Positions 17,943 through 25,900 of a stretch of DNA of 27,012 bases are shown here, piece after piece. The notes below the pieces were generated by a model. That model was given only the letters and a program-made list of their open reading frames with translations. It did no database searches and had not been told where the DNA came from. The DNA is from a bacterium (lineage in GTDB: Bacteria; Planctomycetota; J058; JAJDCP01): positions 1-27,012 of the forward strand of contig JAUIEM010000090.1 in the NCBI GenBank assembly GCA_030428695.1, read 5' to 3'. Positions within the stretch are counted from its first letter, which is position 1. Each line of letters starts with the position of its first letter. Both the position numbers and the translations under genes were made by a program.

Positions 17943-18332
17943 ATGCTGTCACGCTGGCAGCTCCTCCGCGCCGCGGACGACCGCCCCATCGCCCGGGTGA
18001 CGCTCGCCGACGGCTTCTTCTCCCGGCTGCGCGGGCTGATGCTCCGCCCGCCGCTGGCCGCCGGAGAAGGGCTGCTGCTCGTGCCGTGCCGGTCGCTGCA
18101 CACCTGCTTCGTGCGCTCTCCCCTCGCGCTGATCTTCCTCGACAGCGACGGCAGGATCGTCGGCCTCCGCGAGCACCTGCCCCCGTTCCGCACGGCGAGC
18201 GGGGGAAGGTCCTGCCGGGCGGTGGTCGAGCTGCCCGCGGAACATCGACCCCTGGCCGGGCTGGAGCCCGGACAGCGGTTGTGTTTGAGGGGGGATCGGC
18301 CGCTGCCGCGCAGCGTGGACTTCCTGGCCTGA
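17943..18332 (+). CDS. DUF192-family protein
   Basis: This small protein of 129 residues has the DUF192 core: GFFSRLRGLMLRPPL at about 24-38, then GEGLLLVPCRSLHTCFVRSPLALIFLD and GRIVGLREHLPPFR. The family is a compact beta-barrel of unknown biochemical role, common in bacteria and often exported, though no signal peptide is visible here. The ATG at 17943 has GGAG 6 bases upstream. An in-frame TTG at 17901 would overlap the sodN terminator tail and is unlikely. It has its own transcription unit behind the sodN terminator, and converges with the EIIA gene, whose stop is 18 bases away. Confidence 0.85.
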   Translation: MLSRWQLLRAADDRPIARVTLADGFFSRLRGLMLRPPLAAGEGLLLVPCRSLHTCFVRSPLALIFLDSDGRIVGLREHLPPFRTASGGRSCRAVVELPAEHRPLAGLEPGQRLCLRGDRPLPRSVDFLA

Positions 18333-18355
18333 GGGCCTCTCCGGCCGGGCTCAGG
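18328..18355. terminator. Shared two-way terminator hairpin between DUF192 and EIIA genes
   Basis: CCTGAG and CTCAGG form a perfect outer stem, with an inner GGCC/GGCC stem and a TCTCC loop, leaving a small GGG bulge. The stop codons of both convergent genes (TGA 18330-18332 and TCA 18351-18353) lie in the stem arms. Confidence 0.45.
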
Positions 18356-18833
18356 ACTCCCAGAACAAGTCGCGGCTCTCCTCGCGCTCGATGATCGCGA
18401 AGGCCTGGTCGCCGGACTCGGCCCGGCGCAGCTGGTCACGCAACGCCTCGGAGTTCATCAGGCGGGCGATGCCGGCGAGCGTCTTGACGTGCGACTGGAA
18501 GGTGTTCTTGGGGATGATCAGGAGCATCAGGAAGTGGGTCGGCTTGCCGTCGAGGGACTCGAAGTCGATGCCGTCCGGGGAGATGCCGAGGCAGGCGATC
18601 ACCTCCCGGATACAGTCGACGGTCCCGTGCGGGATCGCGACGCCGTGCTGCATGCCGGTGCTCAGCGACTTCTCGCGGGCGACCACCGCGCGCAGCACCG
18701 CCTCGCGGTCGGTGATCTTGATCTCATGCTCGGTGATGAGGTAGTCGACCAGCTCTTCGATCGCGTCCCACTTGTTGCGGGCCTCGAGACCGATCTTGAT
18801 CAACGACTCCCGGAGGATGTCCATCAACCGCAC
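18351..18833 (-). CDS. PTS EIIA domain protein (fructose / PtsN type)
   Basis: This 160-residue stand-alone phosphotransferase-system EIIA domain can accept phosphate from HPr on a histidine, and PtsN-type members act in regulation rather than transport. STGMQHGVAIPHGTVD at 58-73 is the active-site signature with phosphorylated His69; IACLGISPDGIDFESLDG and LMLLIIPKN are further family landmarks. I chose GTG 18833 because GAGAGGG lies 6 bases upstream and the resulting MRLMDILRESLI aligns with usual EIIA N termini; ATG 18824 is the alternative. The gene overlaps the end of gmhA by 10 bases. No HPr, EI or sugar permease is nearby, so a regulatory role is likely. Confidence 0.88.
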   Translation of the reverse strand: MRLMDILRESLIKIGLEARNKWDAIEELVDYLITEHEIKITDREAVLRAVVAREKSLSTGMQHGVAIPHGTVDCIREVIACLGISPDGIDFESLDGKPTHFLMLLIIPKNTFQSHVKTLAGIARLMNSEALRDQLRRAESGDQAFAIIEREESRDLFWES

Positions 18834-19420
18834 GAGCTGCCCTCTCCATCGAACAGCTGACGCTCGATCAGATCGCACAGCAGGTGGCCGACGGCGAGAT
18901 GGGTCTCCTGGATGTGGTGGCACAGGGTCTCGGGCACACAGATCGCGACGTCGGCGAGGGGCTTGAGCCGCCCGCCGCCCTTCCCGGCGAGCAGCAGGCA
19001 GGACATCCCCCGCTCCTTCGCCGCCTCGAACGCCTTGACGACGTTGCCGGAGTTGCCGCTGGTCGACATCCCGACCAGCACGTCCCCCTTGCGTCCGAGG
19101 GCCTCGACCTGGCGCGCGAAGACCTGCTCGTAGCCGTAGTCGTTCGCGCACGCGGTCAACAGGGAGGTGTCGGTGCTGAGAGCGATCGAGGCGAGCGCGC
19201 GCCGGTTGCGGGTCGGCGCGAGGCGCACGACCAGCTCGGTGCTCAGGTGCTGGGCCTGGCCGGCGCTGCCGCCGTTGCCGCACCACAGGATCTTGCCGTC
19301 GGCCTCGAGGCAGGCGGCGAGGAGCCGCGCGGCCTCGACGATGGTGCCGCTGGCATCCCGCATCGCGAGGACGCTGCGGCTGGTCGTTTCGAGGTGGGCG
19401 CGGACAGCGTCGGCGAGCAT
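18824..19420 (-). CDS. gmhA: Phosphoheptose isomerase (SIS domain)
   Basis: GmhA converts sedoheptulose 7-phosphate to D-glycero-D-manno-heptose 7-phosphate, the first step toward heptoses of LPS or other surface glycans. The 198 residues form one SIS domain: CGNGGSAGQAQHLSTELVVR at 47-66, MSTSGNSGNVVKAFEAAK at 118-135, and CHHIQETHLAVGHLLCDLIE at 167-186. The zinc/active-site set His58, Glu62, Gln171 and His179 keeps the spacing of E. coli His61, Glu65, Gln172 and His180. The start at 19420 has AGGGGAAGG just upstream. It is the middle gene of an operon: lipoprotein 10 bases before, EIIA overlapping after. Later heptose-pathway genes (hldE, gmhB) are not in the window. Confidence 0.9.
   Translation of the reverse strand: MLADAVRAHLETTSRSVLAMRDASGTIVEAARLLAACLEADGKILWCGNGGSAGQAQHLSTELVVRLAPTRNRRALASIALSTDTSLLTACANDYGYEQVFARQVEALGRKGDVLVGMSTSGNSGNVVKAFEAAKERGMSCLLLAGKGGGRLKPLADVAICVPETLCHHIQETHLAVGHLLCDLIERQLFDGEGSSCG
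18840..18846 (-). promoter_or_regulatory. Ribosome binding site deciding the EIIA start
   Basis: On the minus strand GAGAGGG lies 6 bases before the GTG at 18833 but 15 bases before the ATG at 18824. It sits inside the 3' end of gmhA. Confidence 0.5.
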
Positions 19421-19430
19421 GAACCTTCCC

Positions 19431-19895
19431 CTACGGTCGGTTGCGCTGTTGCTGGTAGATGCGATCGGCCTCGGCGTAGAAGGTGCGACCGATCTTGACG
19501 GCGAGCGGCTTGTCGTCACCGCTGCGGGTCCAGTCGTCGCCCGTGCGAGAGAGGCTGATCGCCTGGATGAACAGCTCGTAGTCGTCCCCGGTCTCGGTGA
19601 TCTTGATCCGCACCCGTTTGGCTTTGGTCGGGCCGCTCAGGCGGTTGGTCTCGGTGACCTTGTACTCGGTCAGGATCAACCCGCCGGACTTGTCCGCGTC
19701 CATGATCTTGAAGCCTTCCTTCTGGACGGCATCGACCGCGGCCTTGAACAGCAGGTGGATGTCGAAGTCGATCGGCGAGTGGACGGTCTCGCCGACGCCC
19801 TTGAACTCCTCATCGGGTGTCGGCCGCCCGGTGGCGTTGCAGCCGACCAGAGCCAGGCCGAGGAGCACAAGCAGGCACTTCCCGAAGTTCGACAT
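19431..19895 (-). CDS. Putative lipoprotein of unknown function
   Basis: The 154-residue precursor has a type II signal peptide, MSNFGKCLLVLLGLALVGC, with lipobox LVGC and lipidated Cys19, so the mature protein is anchored in a membrane facing the periplasm. The mature part alternates charged and beta-forming stretches (GGLILTEYKVTE, KRVRIKITETGDDYELFIQAI) and ends in a helix. I do not recognise the family; the layout is reminiscent of small outer-membrane assembly or chaperone-like lipoproteins, but this is not a firm assignment. GGGAGG lies 6 bases before the ATG, and a promoter with 17-base spacing is just upstream. It leads the lipoprotein-gmhA-EIIA operon, which hints at an envelope role. 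Confidence 0.8.
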   Translation of the reverse strand: MSNFGKCLLVLLGLALVGCNATGRPTPDEEFKGVGETVHSPIDFDIHLLFKAAVDAVQKEGFKIMDADKSGGLILTEYKVTETNRLSGPTKAKRVRIKITETGDDYELFIQAISLSRTGDDWTRSGDDKPLAVKIGRTFYAEADRIYQQQRNRP

Positions 19896-19923
19896 CGCGA
19901 CCTCCCAACGGAGCGGAGCTCCA

Positions 19924-19952
19924 AGAATACAGGCGGCTTCTCAGCCGTTCAA
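19924..19952 (-). promoter_or_regulatory. Promoter of the lipoprotein-gmhA-EIIA operon
   Basis: On the minus strand TTGAAC (19952-19947) and TATTCT (19929-19924) are 17 bases apart, with TG directly before the -10. The -10 ends 28 bases before the lipoprotein start. This is one of the better sigma-70-like promoters in the window. Confidence 0.55.
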
Positions 19953-19987
19953 GCGAAACCCGGCGCCCCGCCTGGCGCGCGCTCGAG

Positions 19988-20011
19988 CACGGAGAGGCTA
20001 CAGGCTCCGTG
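19988..20011. terminator. Hairpin after the aldehyde dehydrogenase gene
   Basis: CACGGAG and CTCCGTG form a perfect 7-bp stem with a 10-base loop, 21 bases past the minus-strand stop at 20033. No T-tract follows, so terminator function is tentative. Confidence 0.35.
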
Positions 20012-20032
20012 TCATCGGGAGGTCCGCGCGCG

Positions 20033-21607
20033 CTACGCCAGCGCCTCCGCATCCAGCGCCTGCACCAGCACCGGGCGGCTGAAGGTCAGCAGCGCGTCAC
20101 GCAGCGAGAGCACCCCGAAGCCGGACTTGTCCGTCGCCGTGAAGCCGAAGGAGTCCGGGCCGCGCTGGCAGACGTCGTTGAGGTTGACGCGCGCGACGAG
20201 CGGCGCGAAGCGGCGGACGGCGTCCGCGACCTCGGCGCGCGGCCCCCACAGGCCGATCTGCTGGCCGAACGGAGACTCGCGCTGCCACTGGTGCACCTCC
20301 TCGAGGTTGGCGTAGGGCGCGATCGGGACGATCGGTCCGAACTGTTCCTCCGCGAAGATGCGCATGCGGGGGACGACCGGGAACAGCACCGCCGGGCGCA
20401 TCAGCGAGAAGCTGCCCGCCCCGCCCCCGGCGTTGACGATCCGCGCCCCCTGCGCGGTCGCGTCGGCGATCAGCTCGCGCATCCAGGCGAGCTTGTCCGG
20501 CTCCGGCAGCGGTGTGATCGCGGCGTCCTCCCAGGGCATCCCGACCGACAGCGCCGCGACCTCCGCGGCGACCGCCTCAGCACACTCCTCCCCGAGCGCT
20601 TGCGGCACACAGAGCAGCTTCTCGGCGGTGCAGCGCTGGCCGTTGAAGCCGAGGGCCCCCCGGACGATCGGCGGAACCACCTCCGCCAGCTCGACGCCGG
20701 GCAGGAGCACCGCCGCGTTCTTGGCGCCGAGGCCGAGCACCTTGTGCAGGCTGATCGGCTGCGGATGCTCGCGCATGATCGCGGTCGCGGCACGCTCGCT
20801 GCCGATGAAGGCGAACATGTCGATCGCGGCCCGCCCGCTGCCGTCGCGTGCGCCGATCAGCGACGGGATCACCTCGCGCCCCTCGCCGGGCAGCAGGGCC
20901 ATGGTGCCGGGCGGGAAGCACTCCGCGAAGGCAGACGCGAGCACCATGTTGGCGAGCACGCCGAAGCGGGGCGTCTTCGCGAGCACCACGTTGCCCATCA
21001 GCAGCGCCGGCACCACCGTGGTCAGGAGCTCGTTGACCGGATAGTTGAAGGGCGCGACACACAGCACCCGGCCGATCGGCAGGCGCAGCTCGCGGGCGTG
21101 GTGCACGGTGCTGCCTTTGCGGCCGGTGAACGGGGTGCCGGCCCCCTCCTCGAGGGCGCGCAGCTCGGCGATGGTCTCGCGGATGTAGGCGACGCTGCGG
21201 GTCACCTCCTTGGTCGCCGCGCTCTTCGGCTTGCCGATCTCGAGCATCAGGAGCCGCGCGATCTCGTCGGTGTGCGCGGCGATGCGGGCGGCGAAGCTGG
21301 CGACCGCCGCGCAGCGCCCCTCCGTCGACGCCCGCGGCCACGCGCCGAAGCCCCCGTCCCAGGCGCGCTCGGCCGCTTCCAGCGCCTCCTCCGCCTGCGC
21401 CGCGCCGAGCGCGGCCTGGGCCCCGAGCAGGACCGGCGTCAGGCCCTCTGGCGTGCGTCGGGCGACCCGGCTGTGGACGGGGATGGATGCGCCCGACCAG
21501 CTGCGGACCTCGCCACCGACCAGCCAGCGGGGCGGATGGTCGGCGGGATCGACGCGGCAGGGGCCGGGATGCTCGGGCGGAAACAGCTCCTCCAGCTCGT
21601 CGGACAT
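20033..21607 (-). CDS. Aldehyde dehydrogenase-superfamily protein, GapN-like, lacking the usual catalytic Glu
   Basis: This NAD(P)-dependent aldehyde dehydrogenase-fold protein of 524 residues carries VLCVAPFNYPVNE with catalytic Asn188, LAKTPRFG with the cofactor Lys211, MFAFIGS at 264-270, GFNGQRCTAEK with catalytic Cys326, and EEQFGPIVPI near the C terminus. The general-base motif, normally ELGGK, reads LGLGAKNA at 291-298, so neither position that carries the Glu in ELGGK or GLEAK-type relatives is acidic. Overall the protein resembles non-phosphorylating glyceraldehyde-3-phosphate dehydrogenases (GapN), but substrate is uncertain and catalysis may be altered. GGAGG is 5 bases before the ATG at 21607. 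It is probably its own transcription unit, because a hairpin and a new promoter follow. Confidence 0.85.
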   Translation of the reverse strand: MSDELEELFPPEHPGPCRVDPADHPPRWLVGGEVRSWSGASIPVHSRVARRTPEGLTPVLLGAQAALGAAQAEEALEAAERAWDGGFGAWPRASTEGRCAAVASFAARIAAHTDEIARLLMLEIGKPKSAATKEVTRSVAYIRETIAELRALEEGAGTPFTGRKGSTVHHARELRLPIGRVLCVAPFNYPVNELLTTVVPALLMGNVVLAKTPRFGVLANMVLASAFAECFPPGTMALLPGEGREVIPSLIGARDGSGRAAIDMFAFIGSERAATAIMREHPQPISLHKVLGLGAKNAAVLLPGVELAEVVPPIVRGALGFNGQRCTAEKLLCVPQALGEECAEAVAAEVAALSVGMPWEDAAITPLPEPDKLAWMRELIADATAQGARIVNAGGGAGSFSLMRPAVLFPVVPRMRIFAEEQFGPIVPIAPYANLEEVHQWQRESPFGQQIGLWGPRAEVADAVRRFAPLVARVNLNDVCQRGPDSFGFTATDKSGFGVLSLRDALLTFSRPVLVQALDAEALA

Positions 21608-21767
21608 CGCTTCCTCCAGCGCAGACGTTGTGCCGCCACTGTAAGGCCCTCTTCGCGACTTTACATCCCCTCTCTGGGTCCGACCGCCGGAAGCGGCCCG
21701 CCAGGCGGATCCGGCTCGGGCACGCGATGTGTATCCACGCCTCCCGTACCGACGACGGAGGCTCCCC
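21608..21767. promoter_or_regulatory. Divergent intergenic region, ALDH / repeat-protein module
   Basis: These 160 bases separate the divergent aldehyde dehydrogenase and repeat-protein genes and must hold both promoters. The part near 21636-21665 is the least GC-rich, but I find no pair of hexamers with good spacing. Confidence 0.3.
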
Positions 21768-22895
21768 ATGCCCGCACTCGCCCAGGCCCGCATCGAGCTC
21801 GGCCCTCGGCCGGAGAACCGCTACCAGCTGCGCTCCGGCAAGCGCTACCGCATCGTAGTGGGGCGCCGCGTCCAGGTCTTCGCCCGGCTCTTCGACGCGG
21901 CGGGCGAGCAGCCGCTCGCCGACCTCCCCTACCGCCTGCAGCTCCCCGACGGCAGCGCCCTCGCGGGCCGCACCGACACCACCGGCCTCCTGCGCCACCG
22001 GCCGCTCCCGCCCGGGACCTTCCGGCTCGAGCTCGACGACCCCCACGGCACGCCGCGGAGCCTGGCGCTGCCCTTCCTCGGGCTCGAGCGTGAAGCCCCC
22101 CACCTGCAGACCGTGCCCGGCTTCGGCACGAAGGTGCAGGTCTTCGTCCAGCTCTTCGACGCGACCGGCGCGGCGCCGCTCGCCGGACGGGCCTACCGCC
22201 TGCGCGGCCCCGACGGGGAGCGGCGCGGCCTGTGCGACGGGGCGGGGGTGCTGCGCGAGCGCGGCTGCGTCCCCGGAAACTACACCCTCGTCATCCGCGA
22301 CGCGGGCACCGACCGCACCGTCGGCGTGCCCTGGCTGGAGGCGCACCGCGCCACCCCCCACCGCCAGGTCGTGCCCGGGATTACGCTGGAACCCGCCCAT
22401 CAGCTCCTCGTCCGGCTGTTCGACGCCACGAGCCGCCGGCCGCTGGCCGGAGTGCCCTGCCGCCTCGAAGGGCCGGACGGCGCCCGGCACGACCTCGTCA
22501 CCGACCCGGACGGCCTCCTGCGCCAGCCGGCAGCCCCTGGCCGCTGGACCCTGCAGGCGACCGCGCCCGATGGCAGGGCGCTCCGTCGAGGCCTGCCCGC
22601 GTTGCCGGCGGCCGCCGAGGCGCCGGTGCTGCTCGCCCTGCCCTGGGGCCTCGCCGGGCCGCGCCAGGTGCGTATCCAGCTCTTCGGCCGCGACGGGAAG
22701 CCCCGGGCCGGCCTGGCCTGGAGCCTCGAGGCCGGCGGCGAGGAGGTCGCGCGCGGCAGCAGCGACCCCGCGGGGCGGATCGAGGCGCGCGGCCTCGACG
22801 ACCGGCCCTGCTCCCTGCGTCTCGCCGGCGCACCCGCGCAGCGGGTGCCCTTCAGCGAGGGCGCCCCGCATCTCCTGCTCGTCCCGACCTCCTGA
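21768..22895 (+). CDS. Four-repeat beta-sandwich-like protein of unknown function
   Basis: This 375-residue protein has no signal peptide or membrane segment. It is almost wholly four copies of a unit of about 70-90 residues, at roughly 36-105, 123-190, 211-290 and 299-370. Each opens with VQVFARLFDA / VQVFVQLFDA / HQLLVRLFDA / RQVRIQLFGR, then PLAGxxYRLxxPDG, and a glycine turn with PPGTFRLEL-like strands. This is the pattern of Ig-like or carboxypeptidase-regulatory-like beta sandwiches found as add-on domains in VgrG/tail-spike and LysM proteins of contractile injection systems, a resemblance rather than an assignment. GGAGG lies 6 bases before the ATG at 21768. The next gene starts 12 bases after its stop, so the two are almost certainly one operon. 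Confidence 0.75.
   Translation: MPALAQARIELGPRPENRYQLRSGKRYRIVVGRRVQVFARLFDAAGEQPLADLPYRLQLPDGSALAGRTDTTGLLRHRPLPPGTFRLELDDPHGTPRSLALPFLGLEREAPHLQTVPGFGTKVQVFVQLFDATGAAPLAGRAYRLRGPDGERRGLCDGAGVLRERGCVPGNYTLVIRDAGTDRTVGVPWLEAHRATPHRQVVPGITLEPAHQLLVRLFDATSRRPLAGVPCRLEGPDGARHDLVTDPDGLLRQPAAPGRWTLQATAPDGRALRRGLPALPAAAEAPVLLALPWGLAGPRQVRIQLFGRDGKPRAGLAWSLEAGGEEVARGSSDPAGRIEARGLDDRPCSLRLAGAPAQRVPFSEGAPHLLLVPTS
21873..22877 (+). repeat. Four degenerate tandem coding repeats
   Basis: The units span about 21873-22082, 22134-22337, 22398-22637 and 22662-22877. They are recognisable at protein level by the LFDA...PLAG...PDG framework. The fourth is the most diverged, which suggests old duplications. 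Confidence 0.65.
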
Positions 22896-22907
22896 GGAAC
22901 CCGCACC

Positions 22908-25900
22908 ATGAGCCAGACCCTTGTCGCGCGCTTCGCGCCTTCGATCATCCCCACCCCGGAGAGCCTGAAGGACCGGCGGGAGAGCCTGTCCAGCCACATC
23001 GATGACGCCCTCGCCGCCATCGAGGACCTGCGCGGGCGCATCCGCGACCGGAGCGGTCGCGCGCGCAGCCTGAAGATCGACCTCGAGGCCGAGGAGCGGA
23101 AGCTCGACACCCTGCGCGACCACTTCGACAACGACCGCGTCGAGGACTTCGAGACCGCGATCGTCGTCGAGAACCCGACCCGCCGGACCGGCAAGCTGGT
23201 CGTGCGGCTGTGGGAGCTCGACAGCTTCCTCGACACCCGCGCCGCCCGGCCCGACTACGCCACCGACCAGGCCCACGCGACCGTCACCGCGGGCGCGGGC
23301 GGCAGCTTCGTCCAGGAGGGGACCGGCGGGCGCCTGAGCGAAGATCCCTCCCGCAAGACCAAGCACGACTTCATCGCCGCCTTCGAGGGGGAGCTGACCG
23401 CCGAGGGCTTCCGCTGCGACGAGCTCGTGCTGCCCGACGTGTACGAGAAGGGGAAGCGGCGGCCGAGGCTGCGGGTGCGGGTCCCGGGCCGCGCGGAGCC
23501 GTACGAGCTGTACGTGCAGCGAGACGAGCTCGAAGAGGAAGGCCGCTACCTCGAGCTCGGCCTCGAGCTCGAGCTCGACGGAGAGGTCGTGTACTCGACG
23601 AAGGGCTCGAAGGAGGTCGCGCCGGCCTTCGTCGATCTCGAGCGCTGGACCTCCTACAACCGGGTCGTCGCCCGGGGTCTGGAGGAAGCGCGACGCCTGG
23701 CGCGGGAGCAGGAGTCGCGCGAGAGCCTCGAGGTCGGCGACATCGTCGTCCGCATCGATCCGAACATCATCCCCTCCCCCGCCCAGCGCGACGCCCGCAT
23801 GGACAAGCTCCAGGAACGCCTCGACGACCTCGACCGGCAGCTCTCCACCCGGCGCGCCCGGGCCCGGCGGCTCACGCGCGCCTGCGCCGCGGCGCGCGGC
23901 CCCGAAGAGCGGGAGGAGTGTGTCGCGGACGTGATGGACAACGCCGCCGCGATCGACACGCTGCTGTGGGAGCGGCGCAGGGAGAGCGAGAAGCTCGCAG
24001 GCCCCCTGCTCGACAGCTTCAGCGCCCGGCTGCACATCGACAACCCGAAGGGACACGAGGGCGCGCTCTCCATCAAGCTGTACGAGCTCGACACCTTCGA
24101 GGACGGCCGGGCGCGCGCCCCGGACTACGCGACCGACCAGCCGGACGCCGTGGTCGCCGGGAAGACCGTGAGAGAGGGCGGGAAGGACGACTTCCTCGCG
24201 GTCTTCCGCGGCACGCTGCAGGCCGACGGCAGCTTCGCCTGCGACGACTTCCAGCTCGCGAAGGAGGAGCAGCCCGACCGCCATCTGATCGGCGCCCCGC
24301 GGCTCAAGATCCGGCTTCCCGGCGACACGAAGCGCTACGAGCTGCCCCTCGAGGGCGACCCGGACGAGAACGAGGGCCGCTTCCTCGAGCTCGGCCTGAC
24401 CGCGGAGCTCGGCACCCAGCTCGCGTACTCGACGCTCGCCGGCAGCGGCGTCGCCCCGGCCTTCATCGACCTCGGCGCCTGGACGAAGCTCGACGGCTGG
24501 GCCCACAACCGCCTCGGCCAGAAGAAGAAGGGCAGCGACGCCCCGCTCGAGGACGACGAGACCGACACGCGCGCCCTGCCGAACCCCGCCGAGATCAACA
24601 ACCGCGCCCTGCGCCTGATCACGATCCCGAAGCCGGTCGGCGCCCAGCGCTTCCGCTTCACACCGGAGTCGAAGGACGGCGCGGAGCCGACCGACTACGC
24701 GACCGAGATGGGCAGCGCCGCCGACTACGCCGTCGCCGACCTGCTCGGCAAGTACTACCCGCGCTACAACCCCGGGGCCCTGCGCAAGCGGATGATCGTC
24801 GAGCACCAGATGCTCGGGCTGACCGTCTCGAGCTACCCGGGAGGCGGACGGGCCTACGTACGCGATGTGTTTAACTCCTTTTATGTGATCGTCCACACCT
24901 CCGTCGAAGACATCTGGGAGGAAGAGCGCGACGGCTCGAGCTACGTCCACGCCAAGGTCCGCCTCGAGCGGGTGTGCATGACCGACGAGGGCGAGGCGCA
25001 GTGGCTGAACAACCAGACCGGCGAGAAGCTGCCGCGCGGGGAGTGGCCGCCGGAGGTCGCGTCGTGCGACTGGACGATGATCGACACCGGCCAGCTCTAC
25101 GAGAGCTTCACCGGCCAGAGCTTCGTCACCCTCGCTCCCGAGCTGCGGCCGCGCGTCGATGGCAGCACCGAGCGCGGCATCCTGCGGGCCCGGAAGGACG
25201 CCGACCACGACCCGATCTGGGCCCGGCGGGCGGTCGAGAAGGCGGCGCTCGAGGCGGTCGGCCAGCTGCTCGCCGCGCTCCGCACGGTCGCCCTGCCGGA
25301 CCTGCTGAAGATCCGCGGCATGGGCCGGGTCGACGACAGCGGCGCGGCCGACATCCCCGCCCCGGGCTCGACCAGCAACCGCGAGCTGCGGCTGATCGAG
25401 ATCCTCGACAAGGACACCGCCCAGCAGCTGCGCTACCTGCCGAACCCGCGATCGGCGAGCCGCGACGCGGTGCTCGCCGACCTGCACGGGCTGGTCGCCG
25501 ACAGCCTGGCCGACCAGCTCGGCAAGCACTACCGCCGCTACGACTTCGGCGCGCTGGTCAAGAGCAGGGTCGTCGAGTCGCAGTTCCTCCACGTCCGCCT
25601 CGACGACCATCCCGGCGGCGCGGCGGGCTTCTTCCAGGACCTCGCCAACCAGGTGCACATCATCCTCGGCTACGGGATCGAGGACATCTGGACCGAGGAG
25701 CGGGACGGCGACAAGTTCCTCCACGCCCGGGTCTACCTCCGGCGGGTGTGCATGACGGCCTTCGACCCCGAGAAGGTCAGGATGATCGACCTCTGCAGCG
25801 GCCAGGCGACGCGGGACTGGACCTCGGCCACCGCGATGGTGAAGTTGCTGCCGCTGACCGTGCTGTCATCGGCATCGAGATCCAGCGATGGCGGCTGGTT

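Noticed and set aside
20577..25724. Minus-strand open frame of over 1700 codons
   Set aside because: It lies antisense to the repeat-protein genes and overlaps the aldehyde dehydrogenase in another frame. Its composition is that of a GC-rich shadow frame, with no domain motif and no ribosome site.
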